A DNA stretch of 23,854 bases, taken from assembly GCA_013288465.1 (NCBI GenBank), contig JABDBT010000030.1, forward strand, positions 1 through 23,854, given 5' to 3'. Made by a program: the position numbers and the translations under genes. A model generated the notes under the pieces. That model ran no database searches and was not told the origin of the DNA. It saw only the letters and a program-made list of their open reading frames with translations. The DNA is from Bacteroidota bacterium. GTDB taxonomy: Bacteria; Bacteroidota; Bacteroidia; Sphingobacteriales; Sphingobacteriaceae. Shown one piece after another: positions 1 through 8,173 of this stretch (positions are counted from its first letter, which is position 1; every line of letters begins with the position of its first letter).

Positions 1-1308
1 TTGAACGACAGGTACCAGATCACCAAAGACGGCCAGGTATTAGCCGTTGACCTTGATTATTCGAAGTTTAATAATGCCAACAACGCGCAGTACCAAACAG
101 ATTACTTTTTACCTAATGGCAGCGTACAACACCCTTCAACTTTTTTACGCAATCAAAGCCCATCGGTAATTGATATCCATACCGCCAAGGTTGATTACAC
201 GTATCCTATTACCAAAAGCTTAAAATTTGAATCGGGCGTAAAATACAGCGATGTAAAAACCGATAATGATTTGGAAGCACAGCTATTAAAAAACGGCACC
301 TATATAAATGATACAACCCGTACCAACCGTTTTATTTATGACGAAAAGGTATCGGCTGCTTATGTAAACTTAAGTAAGGATTATAAAAACACTTCCATAC
401 AGTTTGGACTGAGGGGCGAGTACACCTCCTCTACCGGCGATTTGGTGACTACCAACGAGGTGGTAAGCCGCAGTTACTTTGACCTGTTCCCAAGCTTTTT
501 CATCAACCATACTTTTTCAGATAAACATCAGCTGGGATTTTCGTACAGCCGCAGGATAGACCGCCCGGGATATGATGACCTTAACCCCTTTGTATATTAT
601 CTTGACCCTTATACCTATCAAAAAGGCAACCCTTTTTTACAGCCGCAATACACCAACAACTTTGAATTAGATTATACCTATAATAAAACCATTAGCGTTA
701 ACATTGGCTACAGCCAGGTAAGCGACGCTATAACCCAGATCATACTTACCGATACTGCTAAAAAAGCCACTTTTCAAACCAACCTGAATTTACAAACTCA
801 AAACTCCTATTATATCAGCATCAATTCGCCCTATACCATAGCCAAATGGTTTACCGGTAATATTAATGTGAACGGCTTTTACAACCAGTTTAAATCAAAT
901 TCGATATTAGGCGCAAATTTGAACAGGGGGCAGGCTGCTTATAATGCTAAAATAACGCAGTCGTTTTTGTTCAGCGGGTTCAGGGCCGAGTTATTGGAGA
1001 ATTATCAATCTGCACAAACCTACGGGCTTTTTGAAATCAAACAACAGTACAACCTTGACTTTGGTATAAGCCGTTCATTTGCCGCTAAAAAAATGAATGT
1101 AAAGTTTTCGGTAAGCGACATATTTAATACACGCACCAACAATGTTGACCTGAATTATCAAACCGACCAGATACAGATCATGCAGAAAAACGAAACCCGC
1201 ATTGCCCGGCTAACCTTTACCTATAATTTTGGCAACAGCAAGATCAAGGCCCGTAACCACCAAACCGGCGCCGAAGATGAAAAAGGCAGGGTGAAGGGGG
1301 CCAATTAG
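1..1308 (+). CDS. Outer-membrane beta-barrel (TonB-receptor-like) protein, C-terminal part
   Basis: The gene enters the window already open; the first codon is TTG and is probably internal, so the N-terminus (signal peptide, carboxypeptidase-like and plug domains) lies upstream. The 435 visible residues are alternating aromatic/polar beta strands rich in Tyr, Asn and Phe, with phrases such as FGLRGEYTSS, SYSRRIDRPGYDDLNPF and KGNPFLQPQYTNNFE. These are characteristic of the Bacteroidota outer-membrane beta-barrel family (OMP_b-brl_3 type, related to TonB-dependent receptors). The last strand ends at LTFTYNFGN and is followed by a charged tail (GAEDEKGRVK). Such proteins sit in the outer membrane, and many take up ligands with TonB; the substrate cannot be told here. 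It is convergent with the M14 peptidase gene, and the spacer holds a repeat-rich inverted sequence. Confidence 0.85.
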   Translation: MNDRYQITKDGQVLAVDLDYSKFNNANNAQYQTDYFLPNGSVQHPSTFLRNQSPSVIDIHTAKVDYTYPITKSLKFESGVKYSDVKTDNDLEAQLLKNGTYINDTTRTNRFIYDEKVSAAYVNLSKDYKNTSIQFGLRGEYTSSTGDLVTTNEVVSRSYFDLFPSFFINHTFSDKHQLGFSYSRRIDRPGYDDLNPFVYYLDPYTYQKGNPFLQPQYTNNFELDYTYNKTISVNIGYSQVSDAITQIILTDTAKKATFQTNLNLQTQNSYYISINSPYTIAKWFTGNINVNGFYNQFKSNSILGANLNRGQAAYNAKITQSFLFSGFRAELLENYQSAQTYGLFEIKQQYNLDFGISRSFAAKKMNVKFSVSDIFNTRTNNVDLNYQTDQIQIMQKNETRIARLTFTYNFGNSKIKARNHQTGAEDEKGRVKGAN

Positions 1309-1438
1309 TTTGCAGTGGGCAGTTTGCAGTAGCCATTTTAATTTTTCTTGCAGTGGATGGGTTGCAATTTTAATTAAAGCTGCAAACTGCCCAGTACAAA
1401 CTTAGCAACTGCAAACCGCTATCTGCCCACTGCAAACT
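1307..1438. repeat. Inverted-repeat cluster between convergent genes
   Basis: A perfect 16-bp inverted repeat (AGTTTGCAGTGGGCAG at 1307-1322, its complement at 1423-1438) encloses a second 14-bp pair (1316-1329 with 1380-1393). The unit TTTGCAGT recurs in degenerate form throughout. The left arm overlaps the stop codon of the upstream gene and the right arm ends 4 bp before the last codon of the convergent peptidase gene, so transcripts from both sides would carry a hairpin. A bidirectional terminator or RNA-end protection role is inference; no clear T-run follows either arm. Confidence 0.8.
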
Positions 1439-1441
1439 GAG

Positions 1442-3985
1442 CTACTGCCCCGCCATAAACACTGCGTTGCTAAACAACAGCTTGCCGTTTTCCCAAAAAC
1501 TACGGAACAATGGGTCATCAACCATATACACTACCGAGCCGCGGCCTAAGTGTTGAACGCCCAGCAACATACCGTCTTTGATCTTCTCTTTGCTTTTTTG
1601 GCCAACAAAACCTGCAACAAGATTATCCTTTTTAATAGTGCCAACATTCCAGTTGCCATCGCCTAAGGGTTCATAAATATCATCGTTTAGTTTTAACGAG
1701 TAGTAGTATTTAGGCAACCCAAAACCCAGCGGGTGGGTATTGTCAATAGTTAACCTATAAATAGCGCCGGGCACTGTAGCGCTCGTTGCATCGCGGTCGC
1801 GGTTTTCATAAACCATATCTACCGTCGGGTGATCCTTAGCGCCGGTTTTGTCATCCTTTTTATCTTCCTTCTTTTTAATATCAAAGCCTTTTTTATCAAC
1901 CAATTGCCCAACGGCATTTTCTATAGCTATCAGCTTGCCGCCATCTCTAACCCATGCCTGTAACCTGTCCGAAGGGAAATCCATATACCTGCCACCCGGA
2001 AAAATGGCGATATCAAAGTCGCTTAATTTAACCCGGCCCAAATCGTTGTATTTTACCAGTGTAACGGGGTAGCCTATTTGTTGTTCAAAAAAATGCCAAA
2101 CCTCGCCCATGGCCTCACTGTTTACCCCATCCCCGGCAATAAGCATCACTTTGGGCGGAGCCATATATTTGATATGATCCGAGCCTAAATCCGAACCCTT
2201 ATCTACAAACCCCGATGTTAATGGCATCAATTCGCGCTTGTAATTAGTTGCCAGGCGGGTTATAGTTTGCGCAAAATCAGCGCGGTCGTTGCCTGCTTTA
2301 GTGATGATCAATGAACCCGCCTCAAACTTTTTTCCGCCTGCTTCAAATGGTGTTTCGGTATAGCGCACTTTTATCTTCTCCTTTAACAGGGCTGCCAAAA
2401 ACTTTACATCCTCAATAGATTGCCATGCACATACATAAGCATAAGCGCTGGCGGGCGCAACAGGTACGGTTTTTATTGCGGCCATTCCCTCGCTTCCCGG
2501 TTTTATCGATTCCGTTACACCATAGGCATTTAAACCATAAGCATAAGGCAAGGCCCAAGCGGTAATATCATAGGTGATAGAATCGGCAACAAATGTTTTA
2601 GGCTCAAGCAATACATTCAGCAAAACAGATTTTGGCTGATAAGCATTAATAACCATATCACTTTGCCCGATAGCAAACTGCTCCGTTTTCCCGTTAAAAT
2701 AATTGAACCCGGTAGCGCTGCTTTTTACCCCGAAGCCATATTGTATGCCGTTACGGTCGAGCGTTTTGGCCAGTGCGGCCATTTTATCCTCGTTATCGTT
2801 TTTAATAACGTAGGTTTTATACTCGCCCGGCGGGTTGGCGCGGCTGTTTTCAAAATACTTTTTAAATTCTTCCACGGCCCTTTGCGCATAAGCCGACCCG
2901 GTTTCGATAGTGCTTAAACTATTAGAAAGGTGATGCGCAATACGGTCGGCAAGGGTCAGAGTATCGCCCATGCGGGTAACAATAGCCAAACCTGCGCCAA
3001 TGCCGCCCTGCTCATACGTCATGCCGATAGACCCATTATATATAGGATACGTATCGCCATACGATGGGTAAAGCAGGTCGAACTCCTGTTTGGTAAAATA
3101 TAACCAGCCGTTCTGATCAAAATATTTAGCGTTGTTTTTACCGATGATAGTTTGAAACTCCTTTTGCCATGGGGTAATATCCTTATGAAAGGGTTCGGCT
3201 GCTGGCGCGAAATAATACGGTGAGTTAGACCCCTGTTCATGAAAATCAACATGTATTTGTGGCAGCCATTCGTTAAATAAGGCCACCCGCGCCCGTGTTT
3301 CTTTTTGCGTTTGCCAGGCCCAATCGCGGTTCAAATCAAAATAATAATGATTTACCCGCCCGCCTGGCCATGGTTCGCTATGCTCACGTGCCGCCGGATT
3401 AGCATCGGGCTTTTCGCCCTTAACAGAATTATAAAAATTAACATACCTATCGCGCCCATCAGGGTTTAAACAGGGGTCAATAACAACAACTGTATTTCTT
3501 AGCCAGGGCTTGGTACGCGTATTAGCCGGGTCAACCATATCATACAAAGTTTGCATAGCCGCCTCGCTCGAACTTGGCTCATTACCGTGTACGTTGTAGC
3601 TCAGCCAGACGATTACAGGAGTAGTGGCAGTAGCGGTGGTAGTGGCAGTTGAAGCCGTACTGCTACTGCCGCTGCTACTACCACTACTAATCCCCGCTAA
3701 GCGTAAATTATTATGTCTTATTTCTTCCAGGCGGCCAATGTTTTCGTCGGATGCGATGAACATCGCCAGCAATGGGCGGCCCTCATTGGTGCTGCCGTAT
3801 TGTACCAGTTTTACATTTTTTGATGCTTTGGAAACATACCTGAAGTACTCAACAATGCGGTAATGGTACGTAAACTGGTCGCCCAGCTTATAGCCTAAAA
3901 ACTCGGCGGGCGATTGAATTTTTTGCGAAAAGGACGATAAGGCCATGCTTAGCCCCAAAAACAGCAGTGATAATTTTTTCGACAT
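1442..3985 (-). CDS. Secreted M14-family zinc carboxypeptidase-like protein
   Basis: The protein has 847 residues. Residues 1-21 look like a signal peptide (hydrophobic core LSLLFLGLSMAL), so it is exported. The M14 peptidase domain spans about residues 25-360: zinc ligands in NVHGNEPSSSE (H133, E136), the substrate-binding DLNRD (about 217-221), the third zinc ligand region HVDFHEQG (about 245-252), and a candidate catalytic Glu in MTYEQGG (E325). A C-terminal part from about 610 resembles a class I glutamine-amidotransferase-like fold (VMLIAGDG, AIFPGGRYMDFP), common in large Bacteroidota M14 proteins. M14 enzymes remove C-terminal residues or cleave peptides using Zn; the substrate is unknown. 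Residues about 98-122 are a Ser/Gly then Thr/Ala low-complexity stretch encoded by an imperfect hairpin, an unusual insertion just before the first zinc motif. Confidence 0.9.
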   Translation of the reverse strand: MSKKLSLLFLGLSMALSSFSQKIQSPAEFLGYKLGDQFTYHYRIVEYFRYVSKASKNVKLVQYGSTNEGRPLLAMFIASDENIGRLEEIRHNNLRLAGISSGSSSGSSSTASTATTTATATTPVIVWLSYNVHGNEPSSSEAAMQTLYDMVDPANTRTKPWLRNTVVVIDPCLNPDGRDRYVNFYNSVKGEKPDANPAAREHSEPWPGGRVNHYYFDLNRDWAWQTQKETRARVALFNEWLPQIHVDFHEQGSNSPYYFAPAAEPFHKDITPWQKEFQTIIGKNNAKYFDQNGWLYFTKQEFDLLYPSYGDTYPIYNGSIGMTYEQGGIGAGLAIVTRMGDTLTLADRIAHHLSNSLSTIETGSAYAQRAVEEFKKYFENSRANPPGEYKTYVIKNDNEDKMAALAKTLDRNGIQYGFGVKSSATGFNYFNGKTEQFAIGQSDMVINAYQPKSVLLNVLLEPKTFVADSITYDITAWALPYAYGLNAYGVTESIKPGSEGMAAIKTVPVAPASAYAYVCAWQSIEDVKFLAALLKEKIKVRYTETPFEAGGKKFEAGSLIITKAGNDRADFAQTITRLATNYKRELMPLTSGFVDKGSDLGSDHIKYMAPPKVMLIAGDGVNSEAMGEVWHFFEQQIGYPVTLVKYNDLGRVKLSDFDIAIFPGGRYMDFPSDRLQAWVRDGGKLIAIENAVGQLVDKKGFDIKKKEDKKDDKTGAKDHPTVDMVYENRDRDATSATVPGAIYRLTIDNTHPLGFGLPKYYYSLKLNDDIYEPLGDGNWNVGTIKKDNLVAGFVGQKSKEKIKDGMLLGVQHLGRGSVVYMVDDPLFRSFWENGKLLFSNAVFMAGQ
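3621..3687. repeat. Imperfect hairpin inside the M14 peptidase gene
   Basis: Arms 3621-3648 and 3660-3687 (28 nt each) are complementary with five non-Watson-Crick positions around an 11-nt loop. Four of the five are G-T wobbles when read on the plus strand. The segment is built from GTAGTGGCAG-like triplets and encodes the Ser/Gly and Thr/Ala-rich linker at residues 98-122 of the peptidase. It keeps the reading frame. Confidence 0.75.
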
Positions 3986-4219
3986 ACGGTTGATTGTGTA
4001 AAGGCTAATGTAAAGAAAATTAACTATTCCGTCATGCCCGTACTGTTAGATAAAATTTTCCGCCCTGTTTCGTCGATAAAAAAGCCCCGTTCGCCTACAG
4101 CTACATGCCATACGTCTATTACCCCAAAAACCCAAATTAACCTTTGCTGATTGCCGCTGTCAGAGAGGTGTAATTCAGGAAACGAAACATAAAACATTAA
4201 CAATCAAAATATTAAAAAC
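3986..4219. other. Divergent intergenic region
   Basis: This 234-bp spacer separates the minus-strand peptidase from the plus-strand GIN-domain gene and must contain both promoters. I looked for the Bacteroidota TAnnTTTG -7 element and found no clean match at a sensible distance on either strand. The stretch just before the GIN gene is very A-rich, as is usual for translation starts in this phylum. Confidence 0.6.
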
Positions 4220-4831
4220 ATGAAAAAATCAATCCTTTTCTTAATCGCTATCACACTTGTAGTATTAGGTTCAGTAAACTTTACTTACGCAGCCGCTAAC
4301 AGTAACGACACCACAGTCACTTTATCAGCCATTGGCGCTTTTACCAAAATTGAAGCCCGCGGTAATGTCCAGGTTATGGTTGCAACCGGCGACAAAAACG
4401 CAGTAACTGTTGACAATAACTATTATGCCGAAAGCGAACTGGTACAGGTTGAAAGCGGTGTTTTGCGCATAACATCATACAGTGCAGAAAAATTGGTAGT
4501 TTATGTAACTGCAAAGGATTTGCGGTCGATAGCCGCTTATGATAATGCAATCGTAAAAACAGACGGTAAAATTGCGCTGATCAGCCTCGATGTAACCTTA
4601 TTCAATACTGCTTATGCCGGTTTAAATTTAGATAACTACTCCGCCGACGTTACCGTAAACGACCAGGCTAAAGCCGATTTAACCGGCAACGTGGAAGAAT
4701 ATAGCTTAAACTACAGCCATTCATCAACAGTAAACCGCACAATGTTAGTTGCAGATAACGCTACTGAAACCTTGGATACTATATACACTGCCCCAAGGCA
4801 CAAACATCATTCAATAGCTATTAACAGCTAA
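4220..4831 (+). CDS. Secreted GIN-domain (DUF2807-like) protein
   Basis: The protein has 203 residues with a signal peptide (MKKSILFLIAITLVVLGSVN to about TYA, residue 24). The mature part follows the GIN-domain pattern: FTKIEARGNVQVMVATGD, then AVTVDNNYY, then LRITSY, LVVYVTAKDLRSIAAYDNAIV and short repeated beta strands ending near residue 165, suggesting a right-handed beta-helix. GIN domains are common secreted or periplasmic proteins in Bacteroidota; no enzymatic role is established and none is claimed. The C-terminus is His-rich (PRHKHHS). It appears monocistronic: it has its own upstream spacer and is followed by a strong intrinsic terminator. The family call rests on pattern only. Confidence 0.75.
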   Translation: MKKSILFLIAITLVVLGSVNFTYAAANSNDTTVTLSAIGAFTKIEARGNVQVMVATGDKNAVTVDNNYYAESELVQVESGVLRITSYSAEKLVVYVTAKDLRSIAAYDNAIVKTDGKIALISLDVTLFNTAYAGLNLDNYSADVTVNDQAKADLTGNVEEYSLNYSHSSTVNRTMLVADNATETLDTIYTAPRHKHHSIAINS

Positions 4832-4868
4832 TACTCTTTAAATATATTATACCTAAACCTTATCAAAT

Positions 4869-4905
4869 AAAAAAGCCATTCTTTGAAAAGAGGAATGGCT
4901 TTTTG
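4869..4905 (+). terminator. Intrinsic terminator after the GIN-domain gene
   Basis: GCCATTC (4875-4881) pairs with GAATGGC (4893-4899) around an 11-nt loop. The flanking A5 (4870-4874) and T5 (4900-4904) extend the stem and provide the T-tract. It lies 38 bp after the stop codon. Confidence 0.88.
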
Positions 4906-4968
4906 TGTTGTATCAATATTTCAAGATTAATCATTTTGATTTTTGTTTGTAAATGTGTTTGTTAGTAT

Positions 4969-5586
4969 ATGGAAAAAGGTGAGACAAAAAACGTTTATAA
5001 GGTTTATAACAAGATTGCCCATTGGTTTTCTGAAAACAGGTATGCCGGATTATTGGAGAAAAATTACTTAGACAACTTAATAGAGCACTTACCTGTTGAA
5101 GGCGCTGTTTTAGATTTAGGCTGCGGTACAGGAAAACCAATTCTCGAATACCTGCTCAGTCGAAATCTTAATGTTACCGGGGTTGATGCAAGTAGCGAAA
5201 TGCTTGAAATCGCCAAAACAAACTTTCCGTTAACAGAACTTATTTTACAGGATATGCGATTGCTTAATTTAAGCAAGCAATTTGATGCAATAATTGCATG
5301 GGATAGCTTTTTCCATTTGCCTGCAGTTGATCAACCGGCGATGTTTAAACTTTTTGCAGAACACCTTAACCCTAACGGAATTTTACTTTTTACTTCGGGG
5401 CCAGCGCATGGAGAAGCATGGGGAATGAACGGTGGGGAAAATTTATTTCATGCATCCCTAGATTCGGAAGAATATGAATATTTATTGGGCAAACATCATT
5501 TTAAAGTGCTGAAACACGTTGTGAAAGATCCTGATTGTGGCTATGCTACCATTTGGATGGCACAATATCCCTCAACAGTCAATTGA
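4969..5586 (+). CDS. Class I SAM-dependent methyltransferase
   Basis: The protein has 205 residues with a Rossmann-type methyltransferase core. Motif I VLDLGCGTG at 47-55 binds S-adenosylmethionine, the acidic residue after strand 2 is in VTGVDASSEML (D73), and DAIIAWDSFFHL (104-115) and LNPNGILLFTSG follow as motifs IV/V. The length fits a small single-domain enzyme. The acceptor substrate cannot be predicted. The start at 4969 is the first ATG after the preceding terminator, with an AT-rich leader. The coding sequence is visibly more AT-rich than neighbouring recQ, so recent acquisition is possible but unproven. Its 3' end is followed by a 94-bp spacer before the likely recQ start. Confidence 0.85.
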   Translation: MEKGETKNVYKVYNKIAHWFSENRYAGLLEKNYLDNLIEHLPVEGAVLDLGCGTGKPILEYLLSRNLNVTGVDASSEMLEIAKTNFPLTELILQDMRLLNLSKQFDAIIAWDSFFHLPAVDQPAMFKLFAEHLNPNGILLFTSGPAHGEAWGMNGGENLFHASLDSEEYEYLLGKHHFKVLKHVVKDPDCGYATIWMAQYPSTVN

Positions 5587-5637
5587 TCAACTATTTTTAA
5601 AGGAAGCCGGTATCCCCAACCTCAATTCACCCAAAAA

Positions 5638-5665
5638 ATCTGCACATTTGCATATCTGCACATTT
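5638..5665. repeat. Short direct repeat upstream of recQ
   Basis: ATCTGCACATTT occurs at 5638-5649 and again at 5654-5665 (period 16), followed by the related TACACATC. It lies in the leader of recQ, ending 15 bp before the chosen start codon. Confidence 0.7.
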
Positions 5666-5680
5666 ACACATCAAAAAAAC

Positions 5681-7834
5681 ATGACCCCCAACCAGGCCCT
5701 GCAAAAATATTTCGGATACAGCGAGTTCAGGCACCAGCAGGAGGACATTATTCAGCATATTTTAAATAAAAAGGATGTTTTAACGCTCATGCCCACCGGC
5801 GGCGGTAAATCATTATGTTACCAGTTGCCCGCTATATTATTAAACGGGTTAACCATTGTTATTTCGCCACTCATAGCCCTGATGAAGGACCAGGTAGATA
5901 GCCTGAATGTAATGGGCGTGCCCGCAGCTTTTTTAAACTCTACCCAAAACCCGGATGAACAGGCGCGCATTACTACCGGCCTCAAAGACGGCCACATCAA
6001 ATTATTATACCTGGCGCCCGAGCGGTTGTTTGGTTCGGAAAGTAAGCTCATTGGTTTTTTAAAAACATTGCCGGTTGTACAAATAGCTATCGACGAGGCG
6101 CATTGCATATCCCAATGGGGGCATGATTTCAGGCCCGAATACCTGATGCTGGCCGGGTTAAAAAACGAGTTCCCCAATATCCCGGTCATAGCGCTTACTG
6201 CTACTGCCGATAAGCTGACCCAAAAGGACATTCTTGATAAGCTGGCGCTCAAAAACCCGGCTATATTTATCTCGTCCTTTAACCGGGCCAATATTACCTA
6301 CCGGGTTATGCCCAAAAAGAACAGCTTTATCCAGTTGCTTGATTTTTTGGGGGACAGGAAGGATGAGTCGGGCATCATTTATTGTTTGTCGCGCAAATCA
6401 ACCGAGGCTTTGGCTGCCGATCTGAAAGCTGAAGGTTATTTGGCCGAAGCCTATCATGCCGGATTGGATCACACGGTTAAAGCCCGCAACCAGGAAGCTT
6501 TTTTGCGCGATGATGTAAAGATCATTATTGCCACGATTGCTTTTGGTATGGGTATTAATAAATCAAATGTGCGCTACGTGGTACACATGGATATGCCCAA
6601 AAACATTGAAGGCTATTACCAGGAAACGGGCCGTGCGGGCAGGGATGGGTTGCCATCTGCCGCCATGTTATTCTATTCGCCGGGTGATGCCCTTAAACTG
6701 CGAAAGTTTGCCGAGGTTGACAACAATGTGGAGCAAACCCGTATCATGCTTAAAAAGCTGGATGATATGGTAAAGTATTGCCAGTTGCCTACCTGTCGCC
6801 GCCAATATTTACTGAATTATTTTGATGAACACTCCCCCGATAATTGTGGCTCGTGCGATATTTGTTTAAGCGAGTTCACCAAGTTTGATGCTACGCTGAT
6901 AGCCCAAAAGGCGTTATCAGCCGTTTCGCGGTTAAACCAGCGCTTTGGCAGCACTTATGTGATCGATCTTTTACGGGGATCGAAAAATCAAAACATCCGT
7001 GAGGAACATAAACAGCTAAAAACCTATGGCGTAGGCGCCGATATCAGCAAAACCGACTGGCAGCGCTACCTGCGCGAACTAACCGCATTGGGTTATTTAC
7101 AGGTTACCGACGATGCCTACCCGGTTTTAAAATTAACCGCCAAAAGCGATGCGGTATTAAAAGGGCAGCAGACCGTTGAACTAATAGCCACACAAACCAT
7201 AGAGGAACCACACCCAACCGAAGCTTTACCATTTGAGGCCGACCTGCTATCCGTATTAAAAAATACCCGCCGCGAGATGGCGTTACTGGAAAATATACCG
7301 GCTTATATTATTGTTGGCGATAATACTTTGGTTGAAATTGCCACCTACCTTCCGCAAAGCCTTGATGAGTTGCGCCTTATATCGGGCTTTGGCGATATTA
7401 AGCTGACACGGTATGGCCGCGAGTTTTTGGAGCAGGTGAAAATGTTTTGCCACCAAAGGGGTTTACCGTCAAAAATGAACCAGAAAAACAAAAAACGCGA
7501 GCGGAAACCGAGAGCGGAGAAGGCAACGGCACCTATGCGCAATAGCGATACCCGTTTGGTTAGCCTTAATTTATACCGCGTTGGTAAAAGTATCCCCGAA
7601 ATAGCTTTAGAGCGCAGCCTGGCTGCTTCAACTATTGAAACTCATTTAAGTTATTTTATTTTTACCGGCGAAATGGATGTCTTTGATATGGTGACCGAAA
7701 CGAAATTACCGGCCATTAAAGATGCCATTGAAAGTTACGGCGCCGATAGGTTATCGCCGTTAAAAGAAGTTTTGGGCGATGATTATACTTACGGCGAAAT
7801 CAAAGCCGTGGTGAGTTGGATGAACAGGAAATAA
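5681..7834 (+). CDS. recQ: ATP-dependent DNA helicase RecQ
   Basis: From ATG 5681 the protein has 717 residues, the usual RecQ length; the open frame reaches back to 5537, but that extension overlaps the methyltransferase gene and is not RecQ-like. The helicase core has Walker A MPTGGGKS (37-44), DEAH at 138-141 with the aromatic-rich loop after it, and motif VI QETGRAGRDG (314-323). A zinc site C372, C389, C392, C395 has the 17-3-3 spacing of E. coli RecQ. RQC winged helix at about 400-500, HRDC at about 520-592, then a Lys-rich linker and a C-terminal helix-turn-helix (about 625-665) typical of Bacteroidota RecQ. It unwinds DNA 3'-5' in recombination and fork repair. The last codons (NRK stop) lie in a 17-bp sequence repeated at 8118-8134. 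Confidence 0.95.
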   Translation: MTPNQALQKYFGYSEFRHQQEDIIQHILNKKDVLTLMPTGGGKSLCYQLPAILLNGLTIVISPLIALMKDQVDSLNVMGVPAAFLNSTQNPDEQARITTGLKDGHIKLLYLAPERLFGSESKLIGFLKTLPVVQIAIDEAHCISQWGHDFRPEYLMLAGLKNEFPNIPVIALTATADKLTQKDILDKLALKNPAIFISSFNRANITYRVMPKKNSFIQLLDFLGDRKDESGIIYCLSRKSTEALAADLKAEGYLAEAYHAGLDHTVKARNQEAFLRDDVKIIIATIAFGMGINKSNVRYVVHMDMPKNIEGYYQETGRAGRDGLPSAAMLFYSPGDALKLRKFAEVDNNVEQTRIMLKKLDDMVKYCQLPTCRRQYLLNYFDEHSPDNCGSCDICLSEFTKFDATLIAQKALSAVSRLNQRFGSTYVIDLLRGSKNQNIREEHKQLKTYGVGADISKTDWQRYLRELTALGYLQVTDDAYPVLKLTAKSDAVLKGQQTVELIATQTIEEPHPTEALPFEADLLSVLKNTRREMALLENIPAYIIVGDNTLVEIATYLPQSLDELRLISGFGDIKLTRYGREFLEQVKMFCHQRGLPSKMNQKNKKRERKPRAEKATAPMRNSDTRLVSLNLYRVGKSIPEIALERSLAASTIETHLSYFIFTGEMDVFDMVTETKLPAIKDAIESYGADRLSPLKEVLGDDYTYGEIKAVVSWMNRK

Positions 7835-8134
7835 ATGTAAATTAATAACATAAAAAGCGGGGGCCGCGTACGACTCCCTGGATTACCGTGTATAACACCT
7901 CTTTTATAAAAGATCCTTGCCAGCCCTCTTTGCGCGCAGCGGAGAGAGGGCCGACCAGCGAAGCGTCGTCGGGGTGAGTAATCGCCGCCAGTGCATTGGG
8001 CAAATGCGCTCGGCGAGGACTCACCCTGTCATCGCTAAGTCGCTCGACCACCGTCTCTGCTGTAAACAGCAAAGAGGGTAGAGGAAAATTTGCATTTTGC
8101 TGGTTTTGTCACCAACAAACAGGAAATAAATGTA
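7823..8134. repeat. Palindromic element flanked by 17-bp direct repeats
   Basis: AACAGGAAATAAATGTA occurs identically at 7823-7839 and 8118-8134. The first copy includes the last codons and stop of recQ. Between them, 7924-7933 (CCCTCTTTGC) pairs with 8069-8078, GGGTGAGT (7972-7979) pairs with ACTCACCC (8019-8026), CGCCG (7983-7987) with CGGCG (8011-8015) and GCATT with AATGC inside that, so 7924-8078 can form a long nested hairpin. There is no credible gene within. It resembles a small non-autonomous insertion or integration with target duplication; a local duplication is the alternative. Confidence 0.7.
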
Positions 8135-8153
8135 GAGACGCAACATTTTGCGT
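8131..8153. repeat. Small hairpin repeat upstream of murF
   Basis: ACGCAA (8138-8143) pairs with TTGCGT (8148-8153) after GTAGAG. The GTAGAGACGCAA-type palindrome is familiar to me as a dispersed intergenic repeat in Bacteroidota and other bacteria (recollection, not a search). It sits 20 bp before the chosen murF start. Confidence 0.5.
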
Positions 8154-8173
8154 ATCCAAACGATAATACCATT

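Noticed and set aside
5537..5680. Longer RecQ start
   Set aside because: The extension overlaps the methyltransferase gene and spacer repeats, and known RecQ proteins begin at the segment starting at 5681.
5818..6291. Minus-strand 157-codon open frame opposite recQ
   Set aside because: It runs antisense to the conserved helicase core, and its composition follows from recQ codons.
7842..8072. Minus-strand 76-codon open frame between recQ and murF
   Set aside because: It lies wholly inside the palindromic element and shows no protein-like pattern.
8090..8173. Longer MurF start
   Set aside because: The 28 extra codons lie in the spacer repeat and the 17-bp duplication; the family N-terminus begins at 8174.
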